Shown here: positions 34,821 to 43,932 of the stretch, piece after piece
Position numbering within the stretch: position 1 is the stretch's first letter
Layout of the letters: the number at the start of each line of letters is the position of its first letter
Assembly: GCF_016526145.1 (NCBI RefSeq)
Contig: NZ_JADDUE010000014.1
Span: 1-64,000, forward strand
Length of the DNA stretch: 64,000 bases
Reading direction: 5' to 3'
DNA from: Saccharopolyspora galaxeae
GTDB lineage: Bacteria > Actinomycetota > Actinomycetes > Mycobacteriales > Pseudonocardiaceae
Notes under the pieces: model-generated
Told to the model about the DNA's origin: nothing
Databases searched by the model: none
The model's input: the letters and a program-made list of their open reading frames with translations, nothing else
Program-made: the position numbers and the translations under genes

Positions 34821-36634
34821 CTACTGCAACCATTGATCGAGCATCAGCGTGGTCTCGAACGGGTTGCGGCTCAGTTGTGAATTGAAGCTCCCCAGCGGCT
34901 GCTTTAACAGCTCTTGGATTCCTGCACGATCGACGATATCAAGCGCAGGAGACTCGCCCTGATGCAGCACCCGCCGCACCCTGTCGCGCAGATCCCACTC
35001 ATACGTCAGATTTCCAGTGGTCGGGTAAGGACTTTTTTTCGGTTTAGCACCGACTCCGGAAGTAGATCGGAAACTGCGCCGCGGAGTACGCTCTTTTCTT
35101 TTCCGTCGAAACATTTCATCTTCCACGGAATATTGTAGACGTACTGCACCAACCGGTGATCACAAAAGGGGACACGCACTTCTAGACCCGAAGCCATGCT
35201 CAGTCTATCTTTGCGGTCCAGCAGGATCTGGAGCCATCGGGTCAGATGGAGATGACTTAGCTCGCGCATACGCTGCTCGCCCGCGTCTTCTGTGTCAATA
35301 CGGGCAACCTCGGACACGGCGGACCGGTAGGCATCCGAAACGTATTCGTCGAACCGCGTCTGCCGCCGAAACTGACAGGTCAACAAACTCGGCGGAATGA
35401 GCTGCATACGGCTGAGCCATGGGAACTCGGCCCCTGCGACAACTGTCGGGTCATGGAACCATCCGTAACCGCCGAACACTTCATCGGCCGACTCCCCGGA
35501 AAGCGCAACCGTGGAATGCTCCCGAATCCGCGAGAACAGCAGGTACAGTGAACTGTCCACGTCACCGAATGTCAGCGGCAGATCATGCGCATCGAGCACC
35601 GCGCGAGGCGCCTTGTCACTAAGCAGCGACTCCGACGCCAACTCGATCGTGCGATGATCTGTTCCGATGTGCTCGGCCGCCAGGACCGCATACGGATTAT
35701 CACGCTCAGGCCGAAATTCGGTGCTCTGGAAGTCGCGAGCACTGCCCGCGAAGTCCACCGAGAACGAGCTCACCTGGCCTTTCCCATTGGCGGCGAGCTC
35801 GTTTGCCGCGATGGCGGTCAACGCACTGGAATCGAGCCCGCCGGATAGCAGAGTGCACAGCGGCACGTCTGTAATCAATTGCCTCTGAACGATGTCCTCG
35901 AGCAAGTCCCGGACGTGTCCAACTGTCTCGGGAATACCGTCGGCGTGCGGCTCGCTCTCAAGACGCCAGTAGCGGTGCAGACGGCTACCGGTGCGCCCTA
36001 CCGCCAAGAAACAACCAGGAGGCACCTCGTACAAGTTGCGTAGTGGCGTCTTGCCGGGCGTCTTGGCCAGGGCCAGCAGGTCGGCGAGCCCCTCGTAGTC
36101 GACGACTTTGGAGAAGTCCGGGTGCGCCAGTAGAGCCTTGGGTTCGGAGCCGAACAGCACACCACCCGCCAACTCAGAATAGTAGAGCGGCTTGATTCCC
36201 AATCGGTCGCGGACCAGCAGCAGCCGCTGCTCGCGCGCGTCCCAGAGAGCAAACGCGAACATCCCGTTGAGCCGATCGACGAGACCCGTGCCCCATTCCT
36301 GGTAGGCGGCGAGCACGACTTCGGTGTCGCTGTGCGTGTGGAAGTAATGACCTCGGTGGTACAGCTCGTGTCGTAACTCCTTGAAGTTGTACACCTCGCC
36401 GCTGTAGGAGAGCACCGCGTGCGGGTCGGCTTCCGATCCAGCCAGCATCGGCTGGTTGCCTCTCTTGACGTCGATAATCGCCAGCCGTCGGTGTCCGAGG
36501 CCGGCGTGCGCGTCTAGCCAGTGGCCGCCCGCGTCCGGCCCCCGAGCGTCCATCGCCGCGGTCATCAATTCCAATGATTCTCGGTCGGATCCCCTGGGTC
36601 GCTGGAAATCGACCCAGCCGACGATACCGCACAT
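34821..36634 (-). CDS. asnB: Asparagine-synthetase-like amidotransferase with a frame break at an A7 run
   Basis: Glutamine-dependent amide synthetase (AsnB family): N-terminal Ntn glutaminase with Cys2 (MCGIVGWVD) and RGPDAGGHW, then the ATP-pyrophosphatase domain with LLSGGLDSSALT. The first frame runs from 36634 to a stop at 35006 (542 residues, ending NRKKVLTRPLEI). The expected C-terminal part (KKSPYPTTGNLTYEWDLRD, then LDQWLQ) continues in the -1 frame to 34821. The switch falls at CGA AAA AAA GTC on the minus strand (about 35031-35038). A -1 slip there restores a protein of about 604 residues, the usual AsnB length. It could be programmed frameshifting, a sequencing error in a homopolymer, or a real mutation. 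Last gene of the ten-gene operon. Confidence 0.8.
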
Positions 36635-36691
36635 AGAACCTCGCTCGATCTTGGATATACTTTCCCCGGGTTCGACTCCTGGCCCGGGTCC

Positions 36692-38272
36692 CTATAGCTT
36701 TCCTTCGGCGAGAACGGTGGCCAAACGCTCGAGATCAGCCGACATGAACCGGTCCGCGGTCAGCGTTCGAACGTGCTCGCGGATCTGATTATGAGTTCGC
36801 TTGCCCACCGGGCTCAGATAAAAGCTCCGATCGCCGGCGTCCACGGCCTGCGCCGCCGCCAATGCCTCTACTGCAAGAATGCGGTCATTGTTCCGCAGGA
36901 CGCGACGGGCGTTGCGGGCGGCGATCAGGCCCATACTCACGACATCCTGGTTATCCCCGTTCGCAGGGATGCTCTGTGTACTGGCGGGTCCTATGGTACG
37001 ATTCTCCGCGACCAGGGCGGTGGCAGGGTATTGACTACCGGCCAGGCCGTTAGAAAGGCCTGGCTCACCAGCCACCAGGAATCCGGGCAAGCCGCCGTTG
37101 AGGTGGCGATTGAGCAACCGATTGGTCCGGCGCTCGGAGAGCACGCCGAGTTGGGTCAGTGCGAGGGTAGCGTAGTCCATCGCCAAGGCGACCGGTTGAC
37201 CGTGGAAGTTCGCCCCGTGGAAAACCTCACCACCGTCGAAGATCAACGGGTTGTCGTTGGCCGAATTCAGCTCGGTTCGCACCACCTGCTCCGCGTGGCC
37301 TAGGGCATCGCGCACCGCACCGAGCACCTGCGGTGTTGCCCGTAGCGAATAGGCCTGTTGCAGAAGCACGTCGGTATGGTGGACTCCACTTGAACTGCTT
37401 TGTTCCTCGGCTTGTCGCAGAGCTTGCGCTTGGAGCTGGGCGTCGCTCCGGAGCAGCTTGCCACCGGTTGTGAACTCCCGCAGATTCGCGGCCGAGGTGA
37501 TCTGGCCTGGGTGCGGCCTAGCCAACTCGTGCCCCTCCTCGGCAAGGGGACTGGACGACGTCTCCAGTGCCTCAAGCGCCAGCGCGGCGATGGTCTCGGC
37601 TTGTCGTACCTGCTCCAGCGCTCGGCACACGATAAGTGCGCCAAGCCCCGTCATCGCCGACGTCCCGTTAATCAGGGCGAGCCCTTCCTTGAACCGCAGC
37701 CGTAACGGCTCGATTCCGCGTTCGCGGAGGACGTGTGCCGTTTCGATAGGTCCGTTGGTGCCAAGGACGAAGCCTTCGCCGATCATGGTGGAGGCGACAT
37801 GTGCCAACGGGGTCAAATCGCCGCTGGCACCGAGGGATCCGACCTCCGGGATCGCAGGGGTGATGCGCGTGTTGAGGTAGCATTCCATTCGCTGGATCAA
37901 CTCCGGACGCACCGCCGAGTAGCCACGCACGAGGGCGTTAAGCCGCGCACACAGAATCGCTCTGCCCTCTGCCGCCGAGAACAGCGTCCCCATACCGCAG
38001 CTATGACTTCGCACCAGGTTTGTCTGCAGTTCGGTCTCATTGGCTGCGTCCACGACGAAGTTGACCATTTCGCCGAAGCCGGTGGTGACACCATAGACCG
38101 GAGCTCGACGTCGGATCAATTCTTCGAGCTGTTCCCGATTTCTGGTCACGCGTTCGAGTGCGGCCCCAGGGATCTCGCATGGAGCGTCTTCCTCGGCGAC
38201 CTTGCGCACATCGTCGAGGCACACCGTTTCTCCGTCGAGCGGGATCGGCGCGCGTGCAGCAGCGACGCTCAT
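36692..38272 (-). CDS. MIO-dependent aromatic amino acid lyase/2,3-aminomutase (tyrosine aminomutase-like)
   Basis: A 526-residue enzyme of the histidine/phenylalanine ammonia-lyase superfamily. The cofactor-forming triad A149-S150-G151 lies in GSLGASGDLTP, and catalytic Tyr60 in VYGVTTGFGEM. QQAYSLRATPQVLG and NSANDNPL are conserved. The selectivity position reads LVRSHS (S89-H90), the Ser-His pair of histidine lyases and of the enediyne tyrosine 2,3-aminomutase SgcC4, not the Phe-Leu of PAL. The overall text also resembles SgcC4. So beta-tyrosine is the likeliest product, with 4-coumarate or a histidine product as alternatives. The start overlaps the transporter stop by ATGA. Confidence 0.82.
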   Translation of the reverse strand: MSVAAARAPIPLDGETVCLDDVRKVAEEDAPCEIPGAALERVTRNREQLEELIRRRAPVYGVTTGFGEMVNFVVDAANETELQTNLVRSHSCGMGTLFSAAEGRAILCARLNALVRGYSAVRPELIQRMECYLNTRITPAIPEVGSLGASGDLTPLAHVASTMIGEGFVLGTNGPIETAHVLRERGIEPLRLRFKEGLALINGTSAMTGLGALIVCRALEQVRQAETIAALALEALETSSSPLAEEGHELARPHPGQITSAANLREFTTGGKLLRSDAQLQAQALRQAEEQSSSSGVHHTDVLLQQAYSLRATPQVLGAVRDALGHAEQVVRTELNSANDNPLIFDGGEVFHGANFHGQPVALAMDYATLALTQLGVLSERRTNRLLNRHLNGGLPGFLVAGEPGLSNGLAGSQYPATALVAENRTIGPASTQSIPANGDNQDVVSMGLIAARNARRVLRNNDRILAVEALAAAQAVDAGDRSFYLSPVGKRTHNQIREHVRTLTADRFMSADLERLATVLAEGKL

Positions 38273-39768
38273 CAGCGCATCTCCAGGACCCGCTCGTTGG
38301 TCCCGGCCTCAGGTGTGTTCAGGCGACGCCCCAACACTCTGCTGAGGACCGCGGTCGCCAGTGCTAAGAGGCCGAGCAGGACACACGTAATCGCGAACGA
38401 GTTCGCATAGGCGCTGTTAGGGATGGCGCCCGCAGCCTGCTGCGGATTGGCCCCCAGCACGCCGCGATACAGGGTGCCTACCGCCGCGATGCCTAACGCC
38501 ATAGCCGCCTGCGTCATCGTGTTGATCACTCCGGAGGCGGCGCCTGCAAGTGAGTCGGGTACCTGCGCCATGGTCAAGTTGATCAGCGGAGAAACGACCA
38601 GTCCCTGACCGATGCCGGAGACTCCTATGGCCGCTGCCAACAGCACGGCTTGAGTTCCGCTGCCAGCCTGGACGATGAACGGAACCGGGGCATAGCTCGC
38701 AGCCATCAACAATGCACCAGTGACCAGGACTCGGCTGCCATAGCGCTCAGCAAGGCCGCGTCCGAACACCGACGCCATCGCGAACCCTAATCCCATCGGT
38801 ACGAATACCAGTCCCGTACCTAATGGCCCCAGCCCAAGGCCGGACTGCAGGTGGTAGGTCAACACCAGAAAGCAACCGGAATTGCCGCAGAAGAACACGG
38901 TGATAGCGGCCATGCTGGTCGGAAACCCAGGCCGACCCAATAGTTTTGGCGGTAGCAGTGGATCTCCTCCCCGCGCAGCCAACCATCGCTGATGTCGGAA
39001 CAACAGAGCAGTGAGGACAGCGGCGGTGGCAAAGAATACCCATACCCAGAGTGGCCAACCGTGCTCAGCACCGAGGAACAGCGGCACCAACAATGCAGGG
39101 AGCACCGTCGCGGTGAGCACCGTGCCGACGGTATCCAATGGAGCAGTCGTCGGACTCCGGCTCTCTCTAATCGTCGCCGGAGCCACCGCCAACATGACCA
39201 GCCCCACGGGAACGTTGATCAAAAATATCGTCCGCCACTCGAGTCCAAGAATGTTCCAGTGCAACAACAGGCCGCCACCGATCAAGCCTGCGACCACACC
39301 CAGTCCGATTACCGCGCCGTAGAGACCCACGGCCCGCTGCTGGTCACGGGAGTCACCGAAGGTACCGTAGATGAGCGACAGCACCTGCGGCATGAGTACG
39401 GCGGCGGCCGCGCCCTGCAAAGCTCGCGCCGCGATCAGCAAGCTGGCCGTCGGAGCCAGCGCGCACAGCAACGACGTCAGCGTGAACGCGGCAACACCGT
39501 ACTGGAAAACTCTCTTCCGACCGAGCCTGTCGCCAAGTTTGCCACAGGTCACCATGCCGGCCGCGTAGAGGATCACGTATCCGTCAATAATAAATTGCAT
39601 TTGACCGAATGAAGCACCCAGGCTTTTCTGGATCGGCGGGCTCGCCACGTTAACAATGAACATGTCGATCTGCCCCATGAAAATAGCTAGCAACGCTACT
39701 CCGACACCGATCCAGTCACGGGTACTGGACGCCCGAGCAGGCGAACTTTTCATTATAGATGTTGCCAC
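38272..39768 (-). CDS. MFS drug exporter, DHA2 (EmrB/QacA) family
   Basis: A 498-residue transporter with about 14 hydrophobic segments, as expected for DHA2 proteins. The loop 2-3 motif GKLGDRLGRKRVFQYG matches motif A (GxLaDrxGrkxx). A proton-antiport segment follows with LQGAAAAVLMPQVLSL. It probably exports the cluster product and protects the host. Encoded between DAHP synthase and the MIO enzyme within the operon, with 15 bases to the gene before it. Confidence 0.85.
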   Translation of the reverse strand: MATSIMKSSPARASSTRDWIGVGVALLAIFMGQIDMFIVNVASPPIQKSLGASFGQMQFIIDGYVILYAAGMVTCGKLGDRLGRKRVFQYGVAAFTLTSLLCALAPTASLLIAARALQGAAAAVLMPQVLSLIYGTFGDSRDQQRAVGLYGAVIGLGVVAGLIGGGLLLHWNILGLEWRTIFLINVPVGLVMLAVAPATIRESRSPTTAPLDTVGTVLTATVLPALLVPLFLGAEHGWPLWVWVFFATAAVLTALLFRHQRWLAARGGDPLLPPKLLGRPGFPTSMAAITVFFCGNSGCFLVLTYHLQSGLGLGPLGTGLVFVPMGLGFAMASVFGRGLAERYGSRVLVTGALLMAASYAPVPFIVQAGSGTQAVLLAAAIGVSGIGQGLVVSPLINLTMAQVPDSLAGAASGVINTMTQAAMALGIAAVGTLYRGVLGANPQQAAGAIPNSAYANSFAITCVLLGLLALATAVLSRVLGRRLNTPEAGTNERVLEMR

Positions 39769-39783
39769 GCTGATTACCTATCC

Positions 39784-41016
39784 CTAAGAACCTATGAGGT
39801 CGACGGCGCGGGATACAACCCGCTCAGCTTGCGAATAATTTAGGCGGGGGTCACAAGCGGATTTGAACAAACCTGCGGGTTGCGGCGAAGCGAGTTCCGC
39901 CTTGATTTCGACGCATTCAGAAACATCGTCGGGAGTAGTCTCCAGGTGCAGACCCCCTGGCCAACACCCGCGCGCCCGCAGTACTTCGAAAAACTGCTCG
40001 ACCTCCGCTACGACATCGGTCATCACCCGCGTTTTCCGCCCGTCCCCGGCGCGCACGGTATTGCCGTGCATCGGGTCACAGAGCCACACCACCTCCCGCG
40101 CCAGGGGGCCCAACGCGTCAATGAGCGCAGGTAACCGTTCGTAGAGTCGGCCAGCGCCCATACGCACGATCATGGATACCCGGCCCGGCCTTCGTCCGGC
40201 CGTCAATCGTTCGGCGATGGCGACGACGTCCGCCGGTTCCGCAGCAGGCCCTAGCTTGACTCCAACCGGATTGCTGATTCCTTCCGCGAACTCCACGTGC
40301 GCATGGTCGACCTGCCGTGTTCTTTCCCCGATCCACAGTAGGTGGGCGGAAGACGCATAATTTCCCCCCTTAACGTGATCAGGCCGGACCAGGGCGCTCT
40401 CGAACTCAAGAAGCAGGGCCTCGTGACTGACGTAGGTAGGCGCGAGCATAGACCGCAGGCCGCTGTTGCTTTCGGAAATCAGCAACTGGCGCATGAAGAG
40501 CGCTTCCAACGCGCTCGATGCGTGGTCGTAAGCTGCGAGCAGTCGCGTCGGGTCCGGGCGCCGGGAAAGGGCAGTGGCTTCCCGAGCGTTGACGGCATCG
40601 CCCAGGTAGGTCGTAAGCACGGTCCCATCCACCAGCGTCTCGGTCGACTGCGACCGGGGTTTCGCGTACTGCCCGGCCAAACGGCCTACGCGGATCGCTG
40701 GCATTCCCGCACCTTCCACGATATCGGCGAGCCGATGCACCTGCGTGGCTTTTTCGCGAATGCGGTCGGGGGCGGCGTCGTCGAAGATTTCAGCGCACTC
40801 ACCGGCTTGAATGACGACCGCCTCACCCCGCGCGACGAACTCCAATTCACCGGCTAGCGCATGAACCGACTCCGCAGAAACCAACGGCGGCCTCTTCAGC
40901 AGTTTATCGAAAACATTGACAAGGACGTCCGAATCCTCCCAACTGACCTGGTGGGCAGCTTTGACGGCTACCGGCTGGGAATCTTTCAAGGGTCTACCCG
41001 GTCCTATTGAAGGCAT
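39784..41016 (-). CDS. Class II 3-deoxy-D-arabino-heptulosonate 7-phosphate (DAHP) synthase
   Basis: A 410-residue enzyme condensing phosphoenolpyruvate and erythrose 4-phosphate, the first step of the shikimate pathway. Metal and substrate motifs of the plant/PhzC class are present: QAGECAE, RVGRLAGQYAKPRS, GVKLGP, CDPMHGNT, GGLHLETTPDDVSEC and CDPRLN. It is shorter than housekeeping class II enzymes (about 460 residues), mainly at the N-terminus, as in secondary-metabolism copies that escape feedback control. In this cluster it would raise aromatic amino acid supply for the MIO enzyme. Confidence 0.88.
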   Translation of the reverse strand: MPSIGPGRPLKDSQPVAVKAAHQVSWEDSDVLVNVFDKLLKRPPLVSAESVHALAGELEFVARGEAVVIQAGECAEIFDDAAPDRIREKATQVHRLADIVEGAGMPAIRVGRLAGQYAKPRSQSTETLVDGTVLTTYLGDAVNAREATALSRRPDPTRLLAAYDHASSALEALFMRQLLISESNSGLRSMLAPTYVSHEALLLEFESALVRPDHVKGGNYASSAHLLWIGERTRQVDHAHVEFAEGISNPVGVKLGPAAEPADVVAIAERLTAGRRPGRVSMIVRMGAGRLYERLPALIDALGPLAREVVWLCDPMHGNTVRAGDGRKTRVMTDVVAEVEQFFEVLRARGCWPGGLHLETTPDDVSECVEIKAELASPQPAGLFKSACDPRLNYSQAERVVSRAVDLIGS

Positions 41017-41040
41017 TAGGTAAGTCTGCCCTTCAGGTGT

Positions 41041-42507
41041 CTACATTGGATGCATCTCGAGTTCGCCCGCGGACTGCTCGACCCGCCGGGCGAGGTGAAT
41101 GAGCCGTTCCTCACTACCGCGCGGACCTACCAGCTGCACCCCCAACGGCGCCCCGTTAATTCGGCTCCGCTGTGCTGGAACTGTGATTGCTGGGAGACCC
41201 GCGAAGCTGGCGATCGGCGTGTACCCGATTCTTCGGTCGTAGTCGGGCTCACCCGGCATCGGGATCGTGCTCAGCGACGAACTGTGCACTCGGATGTCCG
41301 GCGGTGCCGATGGATCCAGCGGCAGTAGCCAGGCGTCGAGGTCGTCCCCAAACATTGCGGGAGCCTCTCGCCGACTAGACACCATATTTTCCAGAATCTC
41401 AGCATAACGCTCGTCATCTACCTTCGCGCCGACGTCCAAGGCACGGTGCGTGCTGTCGAGCAATGGCACTGTGATCCAGCGTCGCCAGAGCTGGTATCCG
41501 TCCCTTGCCTGGCGCGCGCAGAGTTGCCAGGCATCTCCCCGAAATCGCCAAAGATCGCCCAGGCGGACCTCGTCGACCACGTGGCCGTCATCGGCCAACC
41601 AATCACTTACCTTATCCACGGTCTCCAACATTTCAGAGGAGGCACACCCGTGGCGGATGTTATCCACTACTCCTACTCGATAACGTCGCCGTTCCCATTC
41701 CACCCCGCTCGAGGAACGATTTTCCTCCGAGACCAGCGAGCCGAGCCCGAGCCGCCTCCAAAGCAGCGCGAGATCGGCAGCACTGCGTGCCACCAATCCG
41801 ATCGCATCCATCGGAGGCGAGAGCGGGAAGACGCCATCGAGCAGGTCGGGGGCGTGGCTCATCCGCAAGCCAACGGTGCCGCACTGGCCAGCAGGCCAGC
41901 GCACTGATCCCAGTACATCAGTCCCGACAGCCAGATCACAAAGACCCGCCGCTACGGCGACGCCCGCCCCCGTGCTGGAACCCGCCGGGTCGATGTGCGG
42001 AAAGCAAGGATTGACGCAACCCGATCCGACACCAATGTTCAGCTCGGTGCTCACCAATTTAGCGATCACCGAAGCTGTACCCCCGTCACCCTGCTCGATC
42101 GATTCGATGGCAGGTGCAGATGCTTTTGGATGATGCCGGTACCACCGCAGTCCGAGGCCGGTGGGAAAATCCGCCACGTCGATGGTGTCCTTCACACCGA
42201 CACGCACCGCTGGAGTAGCTGACCGCCGGGCCACGATGGGTCGGTAACGGGCATCGGCCGCAAGCGTCCACTCCTCGCATTGCTCTGCCCACGCGTCGTC
42301 GTCCCAGTCGCCCACGTCGATTTGGTTAAATCGTTGTTCCAACGACGTCCGCACCAGCGGCGGGGGTTGCAGCAATTCGTCCGGGTAACTGAGGCCGGCG
42401 CGACGCGCGTAAGAAGCGACAGCTCGGTCGGGGCGCTGATTCGCTTGCACCTCCGAATTTTCGTTTCCTATCGACCAGATCGGGCTTTCGGTTGCACGAG
42501 ATCTCAT
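41041..42507 (-). CDS. Amidase signature family enzyme
   Basis: A 488-residue hydrolase. The Ser-cisSer-Lys triad is visible: Lys in VGVKDTIDV (about 105) and the serine region DPAGSSTGAGVAVAAG followed by GTDVLGSVRWPA (nucleophile Ser of GSVR). C-terminal ITVPAQRSRINGAPLGVQLV is typical. The enzyme could hydrolyse an amide in a biosynthetic intermediate, or form one in reverse, possibly linked to the amide-forming AsnB-like protein. ATG 42507 overlaps the ligase stop; the ORF start at 42534 would overlap more and lacks support. Confidence 0.82.
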   Translation of the reverse strand: MRSRATESPIWSIGNENSEVQANQRPDRAVASYARRAGLSYPDELLQPPPLVRTSLEQRFNQIDVGDWDDDAWAEQCEEWTLAADARYRPIVARRSATPAVRVGVKDTIDVADFPTGLGLRWYRHHPKASAPAIESIEQGDGGTASVIAKLVSTELNIGVGSGCVNPCFPHIDPAGSSTGAGVAVAAGLCDLAVGTDVLGSVRWPAGQCGTVGLRMSHAPDLLDGVFPLSPPMDAIGLVARSAADLALLWRRLGLGSLVSEENRSSSGVEWERRRYRVGVVDNIRHGCASSEMLETVDKVSDWLADDGHVVDEVRLGDLWRFRGDAWQLCARQARDGYQLWRRWITVPLLDSTHRALDVGAKVDDERYAEILENMVSSRREAPAMFGDDLDAWLLPLDPSAPPDIRVHSSSLSTIPMPGEPDYDRRIGYTPIASFAGLPAITVPAQRSRINGAPLGVQLVGPRGSEERLIHLARRVEQSAGELEMHPM

Positions 42508-43562
42508 CCGCAGGATCCCCCCATATCCGCGCACGGTTCGATGTTCGCGTACAGTTGAGTTACCGGTACTTTTCCTGTCGACGTCTTCGGGATACGGCAG
42601 ACCCGGTGCACAGCGCGCGGCGGGACTACGTCTTCTAGCACACTGCGGATCGCCTGCAAGATCTGTCCTGCACTAAGGGTTCGCTCGCACCGATAAAATA
42701 TCTCGTAATGCTCGCCGCGTACCGAATCATGCACCGGTACGCAGACGGCATCGGTACCCGGAACTGCTTCCCGTAACGCGTCGGCAATGTCGGACAATTC
42801 GCACCGAAGCCCGTTGATCTTCACCAGATCGGTACCGCGCCCACCAAAATCGAATGAGCGCTCACCTTTGCGAGTGACCACATCGGACAACTGCCACTCC
42901 GCTGGGGGATCCGTCATGTCGGAGCGTCGAGCCAGCCGAGGACTCCGAACTGACAACCACTCGCCTTCCGGATACCTTTCCTGCTCGGAAACGCACTCGG
43001 CGAACTCGACGTCGGAGAGCAACGTCCACGGCCCTCGGCTGCCGCGGTGCGGCGGTATTCTGCGATGAGCGATACCACCGGTCTCAGTGGACCCGAACAG
43101 CTCCACTGCACGAAACTGGGTATCGGCTAGGGCGGAGACGACCTCGTCGGTTGCGTCCACCGTCGGCCCCGTTCCGTGCAGCGCCATCGAGGCTGGCAGC
43201 TCGCGGAGCTGGGATAATGACCTCCGCAAAACCACCCAACTCGATGGAAGACACGCGAAGAGCGTGCGCTTTCGCATCGCAGAGCCCGGCAGTGCGGTCG
43301 GCTCGTGTCCAACGTTCAGCACGTCGACCGCCAAACGGTCCGGCAGCAACTCTCCCGTCAACCGTCCGAACAGATGGTCGGTCGGAGCGAAGTTCACGAC
43401 CTGGTCAACCTCTCCGACAAGTTCCCTCGCAAGAACATCGGCTTCCGCACGCAACTGCCACTCAGTACGCCACCAAACGACTGGGGTATTCGCGCTCCCT
43501 GAAGTGCGGAAGGGAATCTCCCCGATGGTTTCTGAAATGACACCTGCCGTTGTTTCGGTCAT
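42504..43562 (-). CDS. Short AMP-dependent ligase-like protein
   Basis: A 352-residue member of the acyl/aryl-AMP ligase superfamily that begins at the phosphate loop: FRTSGSANTPVVW at about residue 18 in place of SGSTG. Later motifs are ordinary: ELFGSTETGGIA, GRGTDLVKINGLRCEL (hinge) and a C-terminal Lys in KTSTGKVPV. About 150 residues usually found before the loop are missing, and several core motifs look relaxed. It directly follows the carrier protein gene (ATGA overlap), suggesting it loads that carrier, alone or with the PaaK-like ligase. Confidence 0.75.
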   Translation of the reverse strand: MTETTAGVISETIGEIPFRTSGSANTPVVWWRTEWQLRAEADVLARELVGEVDQVVNFAPTDHLFGRLTGELLPDRLAVDVLNVGHEPTALPGSAMRKRTLFACLPSSWVVLRRSLSQLRELPASMALHGTGPTVDATDEVVSALADTQFRAVELFGSTETGGIAHRRIPPHRGSRGPWTLLSDVEFAECVSEQERYPEGEWLSVRSPRLARRSDMTDPPAEWQLSDVVTRKGERSFDFGGRGTDLVKINGLRCELSDIADALREAVPGTDAVCVPVHDSVRGEHYEIFYRCERTLSAGQILQAIRSVLEDVVPPRAVHRVCRIPKTSTGKVPVTQLYANIEPCADMGGSCG

Positions 43563-43861
43563 CGGATAGTCCCTAAAGCAGCCATGTCTTCCCGACGGTT
43601 CCGCACGAACCGCGCCATATTGTCGATCGTGGAAAAGGCATATCGGATATCGTCGGCCACAAAATCGACCTCGATGCCGAACTGTTTCTCCACCTCAGTG
43701 ATGCACTCGAGCGCACCGAGGCTGTCGTAACGGTCGCCGAGCGTGTCGCGCAACTCCGAATCGGCGGCCACGTCACGAGCTTCGTCGCCGAACAGGCCCG
43801 TGAGTACGCCACGGATCTGCGTTTGAATGTGGTCGAGATCGACAGGTTCCATCCCGCTCAT
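43559..43861 (-). CDS. Free-standing acyl/peptidyl carrier protein
   Basis: A 100-residue acidic four-helix protein. The phosphopantetheine serine lies in YDSLGALECITEVEKQF (about residue 61), the canonical DSLxxxE pattern. GIEVDF and IDNMARFV fill the later helices. It would tether a biosynthetic intermediate. ATG 43861 follows GAGGGGAAAG; the stop overlaps the short ligase start. A perfect inverted repeat lies just upstream (43899-43917). No phosphopantetheinyl transferase is in the window. Confidence 0.85.
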   Translation of the reverse strand: MSGMEPVDLDHIQTQIRGVLTGLFGDEARDVAADSELRDTLGDRYDSLGALECITEVEKQFGIEVDFVADDIRYAFSTIDNMARFVRNRREDMAALGTIR

Positions 43862-43898
43862 ACTTTCCCCTCGCACAAAGTGTGGACATATCCAGATC

Positions 43899-43917
43899 AA
43901 CCACTTTACGAGTGGTT
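43899..43917. repeat. Inverted repeat upstream of the carrier protein gene
   Basis: AACCACT-TTACG-AGTGGTT, a perfect 7-bp inverted repeat with a five-base loop in the 71-base gap between tautomerase and carrier protein. It could be an mRNA hairpin tuning expression inside the operon or a binding site. It is too short for a confident terminator and has no T-run. Confidence 0.5.
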
Positions 43918-43932
43918 GCTCGTTGAGCTGAC

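Noticed and set aside
39779-39787. TATCCCTAA resembling the operator at 32950
   Set aside because: Lacks the palindromic half and overlaps the DAHP synthase stop inside the operon, so not a promoter site.
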